A stretch of DNA of 64,000 nt from Bryopsis sp. KO-2023 (Eukaryota > Chlorophyta > Ulvophyceae > Bryopsidales > Bryopsidaceae): assembly GCA_030272585.1 (NCBI GenBank), contig BSYQ01000002.1:8556001-8620000 (forward strand), in the 5' to 3' direction. The translations under genes and the position numbers were made by a program. The notes under the pieces were generated by a model. The model made no database searches. It saw only the letters and a list, made by a program, of their open reading frames with translations, and was not told the DNA's origin. Below are positions 9,960 to 19,520 of the stretch, piece after piece (position 1 is the first letter of the stretch; each line of letters begins with the position of its first letter).

Positions 9960-11018
9960 TCATAACTGCTGAGAAAAATCCCACTCCCAAATCTCCCCAT
10001 CACCACGAACGGCCACCAACTTTTCATCGTCTACAAAACAACCCACAACCCACCACACATCCACCCAATTACCTTCGTCCTGATTTTGTGAACAATCAAA
10101 ACTCCTCACACACTCCCCCTTCGTTGTATCCCATATTTTTATCGTACCATCATCAGATGCTGTGAACATCCGACCTTGTTCAACAAAGACGGAGGTCACC
10201 ATATATGTGTGACCTCGAAAGGTTTGCACATGTTGACCGCTCTCAAGTTCCGACGAGCGAAAATTACCATCACCTGATCCACAAAAAATAAGTCCAGCAG
10301 AAACACCGATAGAGAATGCTCCCCATTTCTGCCCACAAATAACTCTAAGGCAGGCATCATCAATCAAGTTCCATATTCGAATAGTCTCATCATCCGACCC
10401 ACTGATCAAAAGATTGCCTGGCTGGGACAAGAGGCAAATAACATTATCTTCGTGACCTTGAAGGGATCCAACCAGCTCCCACACCCCTTTTCCCCAAATT
10501 TGAAGACGCCCAAGTTCACCCCCAATGGCCACGTTGTCACCGAGGTCCGCTATAGACCAGATGCTCGAATCGAAAATTCGAACGTACAAAAGATTTCTCC
10601 ATGTGGATATATCCCATCCACTCAAGTGACCTTCGCTACCCAAGGTGACAAGCATCCCATCCATGAAAGAAAGATCCTCCAAGGAGCTAATCTCACGATC
10701 AAAAACAAATTCTTTTTGATGGAAGTCAAACACCTTAACCCCGTCGTTACCACCCAAGGCAATCAAATTTTTCATCTTGGCACAACAATATGTACGAAAT
10801 TTATTTTTGCCGTTGTGAATGATGGGCTCTATTGGTTCATGCAACCACGCATGCTCCAGATCGATTTTCCTTTTCAAGGACGATTCTTTTTCGGTAACTT
10901 CTCGCCAAGATGTGGCGACACAAGAGCATCTCGCAAGCGATTCAACAGGAATCCTTCCAAGAATATCGACCAGCAAATGCCAGGGCAAGTCCCATGCGAT
11001 CGGAATATAGTCGCTCAT
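9960..11018 (-). CDS. F-box/WD40-repeat protein 1
   Basis: A single-exon ORF of 352 aa starting at the ATG at 11018 (MSDYIPIAWDLP). This start is chosen because all five intronless family members begin Met-Ser-Asp followed by a Trp-(Asp/Glu)-(Leu/Phe)-Pro segment. Residues ~8-50 form an F-box (WHLLVDILGRIP, LARCSCVATSWREVT). The rest is a WD40 propeller with readable blades such as LQGHEDNVICLL, SGSDDETIRIWNL, FRGHTYMVTSVF and ASDDGTIKIWDT. Known: F-box/WD40 proteins bind SKP1 and deliver substrates to SCF ubiquitin ligases. It is closest to the gene at 47275-48324, and its upstream DNA (11063-11330) also matches that gene's upstream DNA, so the pair arose by duplication including flanks. Confidence 0.9.
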   Translation of the reverse strand: MSDYIPIAWDLPWHLLVDILGRIPVESLARCSCVATSWREVTEKESSLKRKIDLEHAWLHEPIEPIIHNGKNKFRTYCCAKMKNLIALGGNDGVKVFDFHQKEFVFDREISSLEDLSFMDGMLVTLGSEGHLSGWDISTWRNLLYVRIFDSSIWSIADLGDNVAIGGELGRLQIWGKGVWELVGSLQGHEDNVICLLSQPGNLLISGSDDETIRIWNLIDDACLRVICGQKWGAFSIGVSAGLIFCGSGDGNFRSSELESGQHVQTFRGHTYMVTSVFVEQGRMFTASDDGTIKIWDTTKGECVRSFDCSQNQDEGNWVDVWWVVGCFVDDEKLVAVRGDGEIWEWDFSQQL

Positions 11019-12039
11019 GGTTGCGCTACTCTGCAATCCGAAGAAACAATCCACCAATTAGTGAATCAACCAAGGAATAGATGTGGCGAGAGGAGCCACT
11101 CTGCTGTCGTAAAAACGATGCTATCGAAAGCGAAACTTTCATTGCTTTGCCGAGCGGGCGCAACCCTTTTCAAGCGAAAACAGAGCTGTGGAAACGTCCA
11201 GCACCAGCGAACAGACAAACAGAAAAATATACAAGAGCGAACCCCCCTCCACATCCCGGCCCTACATTGCAGAAAACTTACGAGTAACCAGGCTACAGAG
11301 CAGGCGCAAAAGATAAAAGAGGAAGTTCCAGTCGAACGTCCGAGCAAGTTTTTCTCAGCTCTGCGACTCGATCGTGCGCCAATCCGAGTTTTCTCGTGCT
11401 GTGGTGTTGCGCCAATGATCATGGAAGGTGATAGGGGGTTGCGGTCATATTTTTTAGGAGTCGGTCAGACTGGAAGAGTGACGGTGCTTTCTCTCTATTT
11501 TTTTGGGGGTCAATCGACGCCCCAAATTTTGAAATTTTCTGTTGGAGTTGGCTGAAGGGCCGTCATGACGAGGCGCTGGTATGTCATCGTCTTATTCACT
11601 TCGGCGTTGTCGTGCAGGGGCTTGCGAGCTGGGTAGAAATATGCTGGACCTGGGGTGCGATATTTGATCGAAATATTGTCAGACCTGACGTTGAATGTGA
11701 ATGTGGAACCCAGCCAACATTTCCACATGTGGTGAAAATGCAGGTGGGGACTTTTGCTGAACCCCTTGTTCTGGAAATGAAGGGGTGCAATGGATGGGTT
11801 CATGCATCAGGTGAGCAGTTGGGAATGCAATTGCTTGTCCACATTCCCCATTCAATTTTCCCCTTTTCTTTATCAAAACAAGAACCCCCCTTGCAAACTG
11901 ACCATTGAGCCCTTCTCAAAAGCAGTCCAAGAAGACAAGAATAACCGATGGGTTTGCTGGGTCAGGGCAGTCCTAACCCATTTTTAAATATGTGCATCCA
12001 TACTCAGGTAGCTGCAGGAGCCCCTGTCTTGAAACAAAT
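11019..12039. other. Upstream region of F-box gene 1, then unassigned DNA
   Basis: 11063-11330 reads, inverted, as a diverged copy of the region upstream of the 47275 gene. Shared blocks are TTCGCTGGTGCTGG, CAGCTCTTTTC-like and AGAGTGGCTCCTC. The rest carries short ORFs only. Confidence 0.55.
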
Positions 12040-12830
12040 CTAAGAAGAACTGGAGGGCTTCATGGATCAGGCTGGTTTTCACCCACCCATATACTTAACA
12101 AAAGGAAAAAAAACAAGAGAGAAGATGAAAAAAGAGTGGCGGTGGATAATCCAGCCCTCGAAAGGGAGGGATTCCTTTGAGTTTGGGGAGAATAGGGACA
12201 AAAAAAGATTGGGGATAAGTATTACCAATTCATTGAGTCATGACTCTTTTTTTTGGTGGGTCACTGACCCACAAAATATATTGAACAGCTGGTCCGCCCA
12301 AAAGTGAGAATTTGACTCTTTTTCACTCAAAATTGATTACGATTCTGCATTGGGCTGTGGACAGGGGTTGTCACATCGGATCGGTTCTTAGCTAATGTGG
12401 ATGCCTTTTTTCGAAACAAGGTGATGAAAAAAGAATTAAAAAAAAAAAGAAAAAAAGAAACTTCGTTTATATTTTGGGAAAGAAACATGGAGGGATTTCT
12501 TGTGGGGGTGCCTTTTTTCCCCCTCAAAATCCAGTTTTCTGGAATTATTTATCCTTGCAAGGGATTTTTTTTTGCACATTTCGGTTGGTCCCTGAATGCA
12601 AAACAGGGATTACTAAAAGGAAGCTTTGAAAACAAGAAAAGGAGCTCAAATGCATCAGAGTTCCTGCAGTGTTTTGTTGCTAATGCAGTCATTTTTTATT
12701 TTTTTTTACACACAAATGGATAGTGAGGGGTTTTTTTGGTAACTTCCCCAACATGTGTATACCTTTTTTTTCTCCCCCATGTAGGCTGATATCCACAAGC
12801 ATGGCTCTCCCCCCACCCCCAAGAAAAAAA
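12040..12830. repeat. Interspersed repeat family R3, copy 1 (direct copy at 29480-30210)
   Basis: Shared landmarks in order: GGAGGGCTTCATGGATCAGG, AAGAGTGGCGGTGGATAATC, GGTGGGTCACTGACCCAC, TCACTCAAAATTGATTACG, ATCCTTGCAAGGGATTT. Indels occur mainly in homopolymers. No ORF is conserved between the copies. Confidence 0.82.
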
Positions 12831-14170
12831 ATCCGAAAGAGAAGTGAAAAAGGCTCGGCCAGCGTTAACTTGGCGGCCTAAATTGGACTGCTTTTTTTCC
12901 AGCAAAAAGCTAGACAAAGACGCTTCCGTAAAGCATTGAAATCACCCCTGGCCTGCCTTTGCAATAAATGAAAAAAAAGAAAATGAATGAAGCTTCTGCT
13001 GGTGATGCCTTTCTATTTAAAGAAGGGACTTCAATTTTATCAACCCAAGGTCAGGCTGGCAGATCGAATTGTTTGGGGCTGCTTGCCTGGATTCGCAGGA
13101 ATATGCACCTGGGCTTAGCACAACTCTAGACAATGGCTTGGATTATATGTCTGTTTTTTGGAAAGCATCCATACCACACACGACTGAGGGAGTTTTTATG
13201 TTTAGATTGTTTGGCTGCCGATTTAAAGCTTTTTTTCGTTTTTGCAAAAAAATGTTGACACCCTTCTGGGTACCTCCCTTTCGTGTTTCTTGCTTTTGTG
13301 TTTTTTTTGGGACTCGTAAGTTCAGTGCCATCACTGGCCTGGGGTGGACAACAGCAGAGGATCGAAAGTTGGGGAGAAACTGTATTCTTCGATGTCTTGT
13401 GTGAGTGTGTGTGTGTGTGTGTGTGTGTCTGTGGGGGGGCAATCCTTCCACTGAGTTTTTTTTTTAATAATAATAAGAAAAATATGATAAAATGACCTGA
13501 ACCATGTCTGGTTCAGGCCCCTAGGGGTATATCTTTTTGGAAACGGGTGTTTTGGTTTTTAAACAAGAATAGATAAGACAACCATGCAAAAAAAAAGCAG
13601 CGGAAGCCCCAAAAATCAAAAAGCTTCCATAAAAAGAAGAAACCCCCCAAAAGGGGTTTTATTCCTCCTGCTTCCTTTCATTTTCTGTAGCATCGACAAG
13701 ACATTGCTCATGCGCAACCGACCTTCCTTTTCCCTCCCCCTCCCCCTCCCCCTCTACCCTCCAAGGAAGTACAAATGTTTAATACAAGAGAGTTTCCAGT
13801 GACTATCAGCGCCCTGCGACGACTTCTCTCAGTTGTTGACCAGGCATGGAAAACAATGCTAAACTCAAGTCAAAGATAACATGTGCCGCTCGTGCTCCAA
13901 ACGACGAGTTTGGGTCGTTTGGAGGTCAGTTCCCTGAAGAGCGCGCAGCAGTACAGCCGGGCAAACCGAGGTGGCTTTTCGATAACAAGGACAGAAACCG
14001 CAGGACAACGGTGAGAATGGGTTGAAGAATGCTGTTTCAAGCTATCGGTTCCGGTGCTAGTTTGACCACATTTTTTTCAACTATTGTTACTGTGCAGCGG
14101 ACAGGCGACGCATTTAAAATATGGCGTGGAGAGGGACATGCTTCCCCCTACCGCGAATCGGGCGGTTGTG
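12831..14170. other. Repeat-rich DNA without a recognised gene
   Basis: Holds a (GT)n microsatellite at ~13403-13430 and a (CCCTCC)n tract at ~13730-13752. 13460-13600 is related to 44830-44960 (shared GATAAAATGACCTGA). Confidence 0.55.
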
Positions 14171-14174
14171 GTCA

Positions 14175-14255
14175 ATACCGAAAACTACCGAAAACCAATG
14201 GAAACTACCGAAAACTACTCACGAAAACCACCGAAAACTAAGGAAAACTATAAAA
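14175..14255 (+). repeat. Short tandem repeat array GAAAACTACC, left of the retrotransposon
   Basis: Seven to eight units of 10-12 bases (GAAAACTACC / GAAAACCACC). The reverse complement of this array, plus adjoining sequence (GAATCGGG, GTGGT), is found at 19389-19520 on the far side of the retrotransposon. Confidence 0.85.
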
Positions 14256-14501
14256 ACTTTAACTATGCGGCGATTACTCTTTATAAAAGGAAAAGGGAAA
14301 GATAAATATTTAAGAATGTTTCACAAGACATTTCCTTTCAGAGTGGTAACAAGTGAGTCTCCAAGTGATAGTACTTATCGGCAAGTGGGTATGCAAGTGT
14401 GCCCCTCGGAATTCGAACCCGAGTCAACCAACCAAGGAGCCACTGGAACCAAACCAGAAGTCCATACCATTTTTAACATATTCACTCATATAAACAAAAT
14501 G

Positions 14502-14680
14502 AATAGGCCGTTATGTTTAATAGAGGCATTTAAGTAGTTTAGAAAAGCCTGTAAGGGTGGGACGCGAAAGATCCTTCTAGGTCGGTCACATATCTAGCTG
14601 GCAAGCAGATCGTGGGCTTGGATTCTCGCGGGAAACATTCTTATACTCCTCAGTAGGAGTGTTCTGTACCTTCGTTTTTC
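14502..14680 (+). repeat. Split direct repeat A1
   Basis: Reads as identical to A2 at 18886-19064, starting AATAGGCCG and ending TTCGTTTTTC. Includes the leader of the gag-like ORF. Confidence 0.95.
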
Positions 14681-14766
14681 TTTTGAAAAACACAGTTCGC
14701 ACTGTTAAACGATTGTTAGCGACACGGTGTCACCCCGGCTCCCGTTTCTACGGTGTTCGCCGACGC

Positions 14767-15456
14767 ATGCAGAACCCAGCCGCCCATAACGCCCACCAAC
14801 GACGTCGGGAGCGGAGATATTATTTTGAGCAAGCTGCAGGAGCTTACGGATTCCAGGTTCCTCACGACATTAATTCATTCCGGCTGCACCACCCCAACCA
14901 CCTTCCGAATTTGGCTTCCAACCCGGTACAAAGACCTTCTGGTGCTGCGTTTGGTGCGTGGTTTGATCTGAGTGCTACTGCCTCTGGGGCAAAGATCATT
15001 CGATTGTTGGGGGACAAAGCTGCAGTGGCTCGTGAAGCGGAACATTGGGCTCCGATTACTTCTGCCCTGTTTGATTTAACGGGATATTTTGCAGCATTTT
15101 TGGCTCACCCAGACGTTCCGGACGCTCTACGCGCTCATTTAGTAGCGTGGTTTGTGGGGTTATCAAAGACGGCGGACGCAGCCGCTGCGCAATTTGGTGT
15201 GTTACGCGCGAAAGCGGTGCACGATTCGCAAGGACGTCCGGCGGCAGCAGGGCTTCAAACTGCCATTGAGCTTGCAGGGACTGCAGGGACTTATCAAACT
15301 GGGATCGAGAAGCGATTCTATGACCAATTTTGGTCTCGCGTCGAAAAAGAGACGGTCAAACGAGGAGCTTCTGCGTCCACCAGTAAACGAAACCGTGGCA
15401 AGGGAAAGCCACGAGGAAGAGAGCAACCAGCACCTCAACCAGCTGCTGCCGAATAA
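14767..15456 (+). CDS. Gag-like ORF of the YR retrotransposon
   Basis: 229 aa from the ATG at 14767 (MQNPAAHNAHQRRRERRYY); an open frame without ATG runs back to the A1 repeat. Arg-rich N-terminus, a mostly helical middle (WAPITSALFDLTGYFAAFLA), and a basic C-terminus (SASTSKRNRGKGKPRGREQ) suited to nucleic-acid binding. No zinc knuckle. Position upstream of RT and composition support a nucleocapsid-like role; homology is not obvious. Its stop is 20 bases before the RT start. Confidence 0.75.
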   Translation: MQNPAAHNAHQRRRERRYYFEQAAGAYGFQVPHDINSFRLHHPNHLPNLASNPVQRPSGAAFGAWFDLSATASGAKIIRLLGDKAAVAREAEHWAPITSALFDLTGYFAAFLAHPDVPDALRAHLVAWFVGLSKTADAAAAQFGVLRAKAVHDSQGRPAAAGLQTAIELAGTAGTYQTGIEKRFYDQFWSRVEKETVKRGASASTSKRNRGKGKPRGREQPAPQPAAAE

Positions 15457-15476
15457 TCCGTGGTCAGATTCTGAAG

Positions 15477-17573
15477 ATGACTACACAGTGGGCATGGGCG
15501 AGGCGAGAAGAAAAGCGGTTGCGGCGCAAGTACCAGATCCAGGAAAGCCCGAAGTACCAGGTCGTGCGAGACCATGTACGGAATTGGCAGGAAATAGGGG
15601 CTTCCAAGACGCTCCTGGACTGGATACGCCACGGAATACCTGTGGTTTGGGACCCAGTTCTTGGGCCTCCCAGCCCGTTCGATCAAGGGAGCTCTCCGAT
15701 GACCGAAGAAATGAAGAAGGCTTGGGACCAGATCCTCCCGCAATATCTTGCTTCGGGGGGCATTCGGCCAGCAAGATGCAACAAATTCGTGTCGAAGAGT
15801 TTCCTTGTTCCGAAACGGCGCGAAGGTATTATCACGGGGTTTCGATTGGTGATAGACCTACGGGTGATCAATCGACATGTGCAGAAGGAGTCAACACGAT
15901 ACGAAACGCTGGCTTCGGCGACACCATGGTTACAGGACGTGGAGGGAGTCATTGCGTTCGACGTCGAGGACGCTTTTCATCACTTGGCTATCAGGAGCAA
16001 TCACCGTCGATATTTTACCACAAGAATCAACAATGTCCTATACGAGATCCCGAGCCTACCCTTTGGATGGACTACGTCCCCGAGAGCGTTTACCAAACTA
16101 ACCCGCCCTCTCGTTCAGTTCCTTCGGAACCCCCGTTCAGTGGAGTGCCCTTCCCATCAGGATTTGGCAGCATTTTGGAGGAAGAACCAAACTACCCATC
16201 TGCTCCCTTATTTGGACGATTTCCTGGCGGGAGCGAAGGTCGCTTCGCAGGAATGGGCGGATTCCATCCGGAAGGTAATCGAAGCTTTGGGATTAGCGAT
16301 CAAGGAGGAAAAATCAGTTTTTACCCCAATTCAAGAGATTCTCCACCTTGGGTTGTGGATCGATTTGAAAAGGCGAATGCTGTTGATCCCTTCTCATGTC
16401 GAGCAAAAAATTCGGACGACCGCAGCCAGGCTTATTACGATGAGCCGACGCTTCAAAGGGCGTCTCCCAGTCAAAACTCTCGCAGCGTTCGCCGGCAAGG
16501 CTTGTTCTGTTTTGGCAGCAATGCCGATCGCGAGGTTCTTTTTAATGAAGATTTTCGATGCGATAGCCAGCCGACGACATTGGGGAGACTGGGTCAGGAC
16601 GTCGGCGCACGTCCGCAAGGAGTTGCGTTGGTGGATGAGGATTCCGAGCATTTGGAATGGGCGAACGTTTTGCTTCGAGACCACTTGCAAACTCGAAACA
16701 GATGCGAGCGGGACAGGATGGGGCGGAGTTTTGTTTCCGAAGACACTCCCATCGACCCCGCCTTTGGTTTCCCGAGATTGGAAGGGGAAAGGGATCGAAT
16801 CACTGCATCAGACGAAACCGTCCTTTTTAATCGCGAAGGGGCTGTGGGATGCAGCTTTGACCGTTCAGTCCATCAATGTGAAGGAGCTTCGGGCAATTTA
16901 TTTGGCAGTTTTGGCGTTCCATCAAGAATTGAGGAACGAAACAGTGGAGATTCATACCGATTCCAGGGTCGCTTATCATCTATTGAAGAGCACTTACTCG
17001 CGAGTGCCGGGACTACGCCATCAATTGGGTCTCCTGATTTCGGCTTTCGAGACATACAACATCAAATGGCGAATGGCATGGCTGGCAACCGAGGAGAATG
17101 TGCGAGCCGATACGCTGTCCCGCATTCACGAAGCAGGGGATTATATGTTGGATCCACGGCATTTCAAAAAGATATGCAAGATTTTTCGAGTGCAACCGAC
17201 GATAGACAGGTTTGCGGCTTTTCACAACCGTCAGCTTCTACGGTACAATTCCCAATACCACGATCCGATGGCGGAAGGGCAGGATGCGTTCCAACAAGGG
17301 TTCCTGTCGTGGGCGACGGAGGTGAACTATGTTCATCCCCCGGTGGGACTGATGAGCAAAACAATTCGGTTCATCCAGGAGTTCCCGCACATCACGGCGA
17401 TCATTATCGCTCCAGTTATGCCGGCTCAGGAGTGGTATCGAAGCCTACAGGAGATGGCCATCCAGCAGTTTACCCTTCCAAGGGTTCCTCCGCCGATCAT
17501 TCAAGGACGCTTTTCTCCAACTTCCCGCCACCAAGCGACATGGCAATGGGCAGCGACCTTAATTCATCGGTAA
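15477..17573 (+). CDS. Reverse transcriptase/RNase H of the YR retrotransposon
   Basis: 698 aa. RT palm motifs: GFRLVIDLRVIN (~121-132), FDVEDAFHHL (161-170, catalytic Asp), LPFGWTTSP (194-202) and YLDDFL (245-250, catalytic Asp pair). RNase H follows: LETDASGTGWGG (Asp409), VKELRAI (Glu470), IHTDSRVAY (Asp495) and a terminal NVRADTLSRI. The last ~150 residues (PTIDRFAAFHN, DAFQQGFLSWA, NYVHPPVGL) match the tail found after RNase H in DIRS-group elements, at the position of the methyltransferase-like domain, but without a clear catalytic DPPY/NPPF motif. It copies element RNA into DNA. Its 3' end overlaps the recombinase start by 34 bases. Confidence 0.93.
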   Translation: MTTQWAWARREEKRLRRKYQIQESPKYQVVRDHVRNWQEIGASKTLLDWIRHGIPVVWDPVLGPPSPFDQGSSPMTEEMKKAWDQILPQYLASGGIRPARCNKFVSKSFLVPKRREGIITGFRLVIDLRVINRHVQKESTRYETLASATPWLQDVEGVIAFDVEDAFHHLAIRSNHRRYFTTRINNVLYEIPSLPFGWTTSPRAFTKLTRPLVQFLRNPRSVECPSHQDLAAFWRKNQTTHLLPYLDDFLAGAKVASQEWADSIRKVIEALGLAIKEEKSVFTPIQEILHLGLWIDLKRRMLLIPSHVEQKIRTTAARLITMSRRFKGRLPVKTLAAFAGKACSVLAAMPIARFFLMKIFDAIASRRHWGDWVRTSAHVRKELRWWMRIPSIWNGRTFCFETTCKLETDASGTGWGGVLFPKTLPSTPPLVSRDWKGKGIESLHQTKPSFLIAKGLWDAALTVQSINVKELRAIYLAVLAFHQELRNETVEIHTDSRVAYHLLKSTYSRVPGLRHQLGLLISAFETYNIKWRMAWLATEENVRADTLSRIHEAGDYMLDPRHFKKICKIFRVQPTIDRFAAFHNRQLLRYNSQYHDPMAEGQDAFQQGFLSWATEVNYVHPPVGLMSKTIRFIQEFPHITAIIIAPVMPAQEWYRSLQEMAIQQFTLPRVPPPIIQGRFSPTSRHQATWQWAATLIHR

Positions 17574-18745
17574 CGGGAATATTTCAGCTGGCGGAAAAGA
17601 TTTTGGGTTCCCCCCCTCAGGGGTTGGGGTGGGAGGGTCTTTTAGACCCTATTTGTTATTCATCCTCCATGATTATGACACTTCAAGGCACAGAGCTGCA
17701 CCAGTTTTTTGAGCAAATTTGGTCCAGTAATGCCGATCGAGGTCGTTCGTCGATTTGGGGGAAGTTTAAAAAGTTTTGGCGTTTTGCTTCGGAGCGAGGG
17801 CAGTTTGCATTGCCCACTTCGAAGGAATTGATCTATCAGTACGTGTTACATCTGCGCGCTGAAGGCAGGGTCTCTGCGAAAAGTGCCCCGCAGTACTTAG
17901 CGGCTGTGACGACAGCGCATGTGTGGTTTGGGATGGAGAATTTCAAAGCGAAGGACAGCTTTACCGCACGACTCATTTCGGGATGGGATTTGATTGATTC
18001 CCGTTGCTCTCCACCACTTCCAGAACAACACCCGTTTCCTTCGAGTGCGGTGGTGGGGCTATTATCCATGATGGAAAAGTCCTCGATCACATTTCGGAGG
18101 GATGCGTTGGCTGGTGTGCTAGCGTACATCTTTTTTGCGCGCTGTGATACATATGCGCATATGGGAGAGGAGGATGTTTGTTTAAAGGAGCCGGGAATGA
18201 TCCGTTTCACGGAGATGAAGGCAAAAGGGCGTAATCGCAATGAACCACGCCGAGTTCGCGCCTATGATGCTCGCGGGATTCCACAGCTGCACGGATTGCT
18301 GGAGTCATTTATTCAAGAACGGAGGCAAGGGTTTGAGGCTCAGCAGTTGCCACTTCCGCCGCATTTATGGCAGTTGGCGGGAGAAGGGCCACCTACAACA
18401 ACGTCGATGCGCAGGGCCGTTGCACGGTTGCTCCCCCCTTTGCGGGAGATTGGTTATTTGGAGGCGGATTGTTTCATTGGAACGCATTCCTTTCGCCGTG
18501 GAGGGGCGACGAGTATGGCTTTGTTGAATATTACTCGAGAGCGCATTTGCGATTGGGGTGGATGGTCCGCTGGGTCCAAATCGGTAAATCGATATATTAA
18601 ACTTTCTACACTGCCTCATGCGGCAGATGAATTATTATTTGGGTGGATGTTACACCGCCCACCGACCATCCCAGCACCGAGTTCGTCGGCTGACGATTCC
18701 GGGGAAGTTTCTTTGGATTTGGATACGTTAGTGGATTCTCCATGA
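17540..18745 (+). CDS. Tyrosine recombinase (integrase) of the YR retrotransposon
   Basis: 401 aa from the ATG at 17540. N-terminal SAM-like helices (FKKFWRFASERGQF, YVLHLRAEGRVSAKSAPQYLAAV). Catalytic set: Arg201 (FFARCDTYAHM), H-x-x-R at 316-319 (THSFRRGGAT), and nucleophile Tyr352 (SVNRYIKLS). It performs strand exchange between a circular DNA copy and the target, so the element needs no DDE integrase and makes no target duplication. The frame is also open far upstream, back to 15152 across the whole RT ORF, so the true start could lie further 5'. Confidence 0.93.
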   Translation: MAMGSDLNSSVTGIFQLAEKILGSPPQGLGWEGLLDPICYSSSMIMTLQGTELHQFFEQIWSSNADRGRSSIWGKFKKFWRFASERGQFALPTSKELIYQYVLHLRAEGRVSAKSAPQYLAAVTTAHVWFGMENFKAKDSFTARLISGWDLIDSRCSPPLPEQHPFPSSAVVGLLSMMEKSSITFRRDALAGVLAYIFFARCDTYAHMGEEDVCLKEPGMIRFTEMKAKGRNRNEPRRVRAYDARGIPQLHGLLESFIQERRQGFEAQQLPLPPHLWQLAGEGPPTTTSMRRAVARLLPPLREIGYLEADCFIGTHSFRRGGATSMALLNITRERICDWGGWSAGSKSVNRYIKLSTLPHAADELLFGWMLHRPPTIPAPSSSADDSGEVSLDLDTLVDSP

Positions 18746-18832
18746 GAACTGTTTGCTGTTTTTGGTTGGTGGGTTTCGAAAGTGGGTCGACGGAGTTTTG
18801 TTTCATCCATGGTATTTTTTGACTTGGAACAC

Positions 18833-18888
18833 TTGGCATATGAACGAATGTTGGGTGGGTAATCAGTCTTTCCGACAAGTAGCTTAAT
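18833..18888 (+). repeat. Split direct repeat B1
   Basis: 56 bases (TTGGCATATGAACG … AGCTTAAT) identical to B2 at 19237-19292; its last three bases are the first three of A2. Confidence 0.95.
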
Positions 18889-19064
18889 AGGCCGTTATGT
18901 TTAATAGAGGCATTTAAGTAGTTTAGAAAAGCCTGTAAGGGTGGGACGCGAAAGATCCTTCTAGGTCGGTCACATATCTAGCTGGCAAGCAGATCGTGGG
19001 CTTGGATTCTCGCGGGAAACATTCTTATACTCCTCAGTAGGAGTGTTCTGTACCTTCGTTTTTC
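18886..19064 (+). repeat. Split direct repeat A2
   Basis: Reads as identical to A1 over 179 bases. Confidence 0.95.
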
Positions 19065-19236
19065 CCCGCCCGCCCTTTATCCCCTGATTTGATGGGTTCA
19101 AATCTTTTTGGTACTATGTAGTGTTCAAAAAATTTTTTGGTGAATTTTTTGAGAGTATTATTTGGTTCAGAGTTCTTGGGACATTTTTGTGTGTGAGATT
19201 CGGTGGACGAATATTATTAACAGTGTGTAATATGGT

Positions 19237-19292
19237 TTGGCATATGAACGAATGTTGGGTGGGTAATCAGTCTTTCCGACAAGTAGCTTAAT
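19237..19292 (+). repeat. Split direct repeat B2 (element 3' end)
   Basis: Identical to B1; ends in AAT at the inferred element boundary, followed by GTATTAG host DNA. 19065-19236 between A2 and B2 is non-coding. Confidence 0.93.
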
Positions 19293-19388
19293 GTATTAGT
19301 TTCTTTTGTGTGTAATGTGTTTTTTCGGTGGACTCCCCGTTATAAATTTATTTTTACTCTCCAGCTTTTCGTTTTATCATGTCGGTTT

Positions 19389-19520
19389 CTATAGTTTTCG
19401 GTAGTTTTCGGTGGTTTTCTGTGGTTTTCGTGAGTAGTTTTCGGTAGTTTTCGGTAGTTTTCGGTAGTTTCCTTTAGTTTCGATAGGTTTTCGGTAGTTT
19501 TCGGTGTTTACCACGACCCC
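19389..19520 (-). repeat. Short tandem repeat array, right of the retrotransposon (inverted)
   Basis: About eleven units of GGTAGTTTTC / GGTGGTTTTC, the reverse complement of the array at 14175-14255. Followed by GTTTACCACGACC and GAATCGGG, which mirror the left side. Confidence 0.85.

Larger units (their letters stand above)
14502..19292 (+). mobile_element. Complete tyrosine-recombinase retrotransposon, Ngaro/PAT type (4.79 kb)
   Basis: Structure is A1 - gag-like ORF - RT/RNase H ORF - tyrosine recombinase ORF - B1 - A2 - B2. A1 (14502-14680) and A2 (18886-19064) are 179-base direct repeats that read as identical. B1 (18833-18888) and B2 (19237-19292) are identical 56-base repeats. B1 and A2 overlap by AAT, and AAT also stands at both outer ends, as expected for site-specific recombination of a circular intermediate. 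No target duplication. Split direct repeats are the hallmark of Ngaro and PAT elements within the DIRS order. Three open ORFs and identical repeats suggest recent movement. Confidence 0.93.

Noticed and set aside
10452..11555. 367-codon plus-strand open frame
   Set aside because: It begins with GTG and runs antisense to F-box gene 1; it is the shadow of that gene's coding strand.
14403..14455. tRNA gene upstream of the retrotransposon
   Set aside because: Only GGGTTCGAATTCC matches a T arm; no matching acceptor stem was found.
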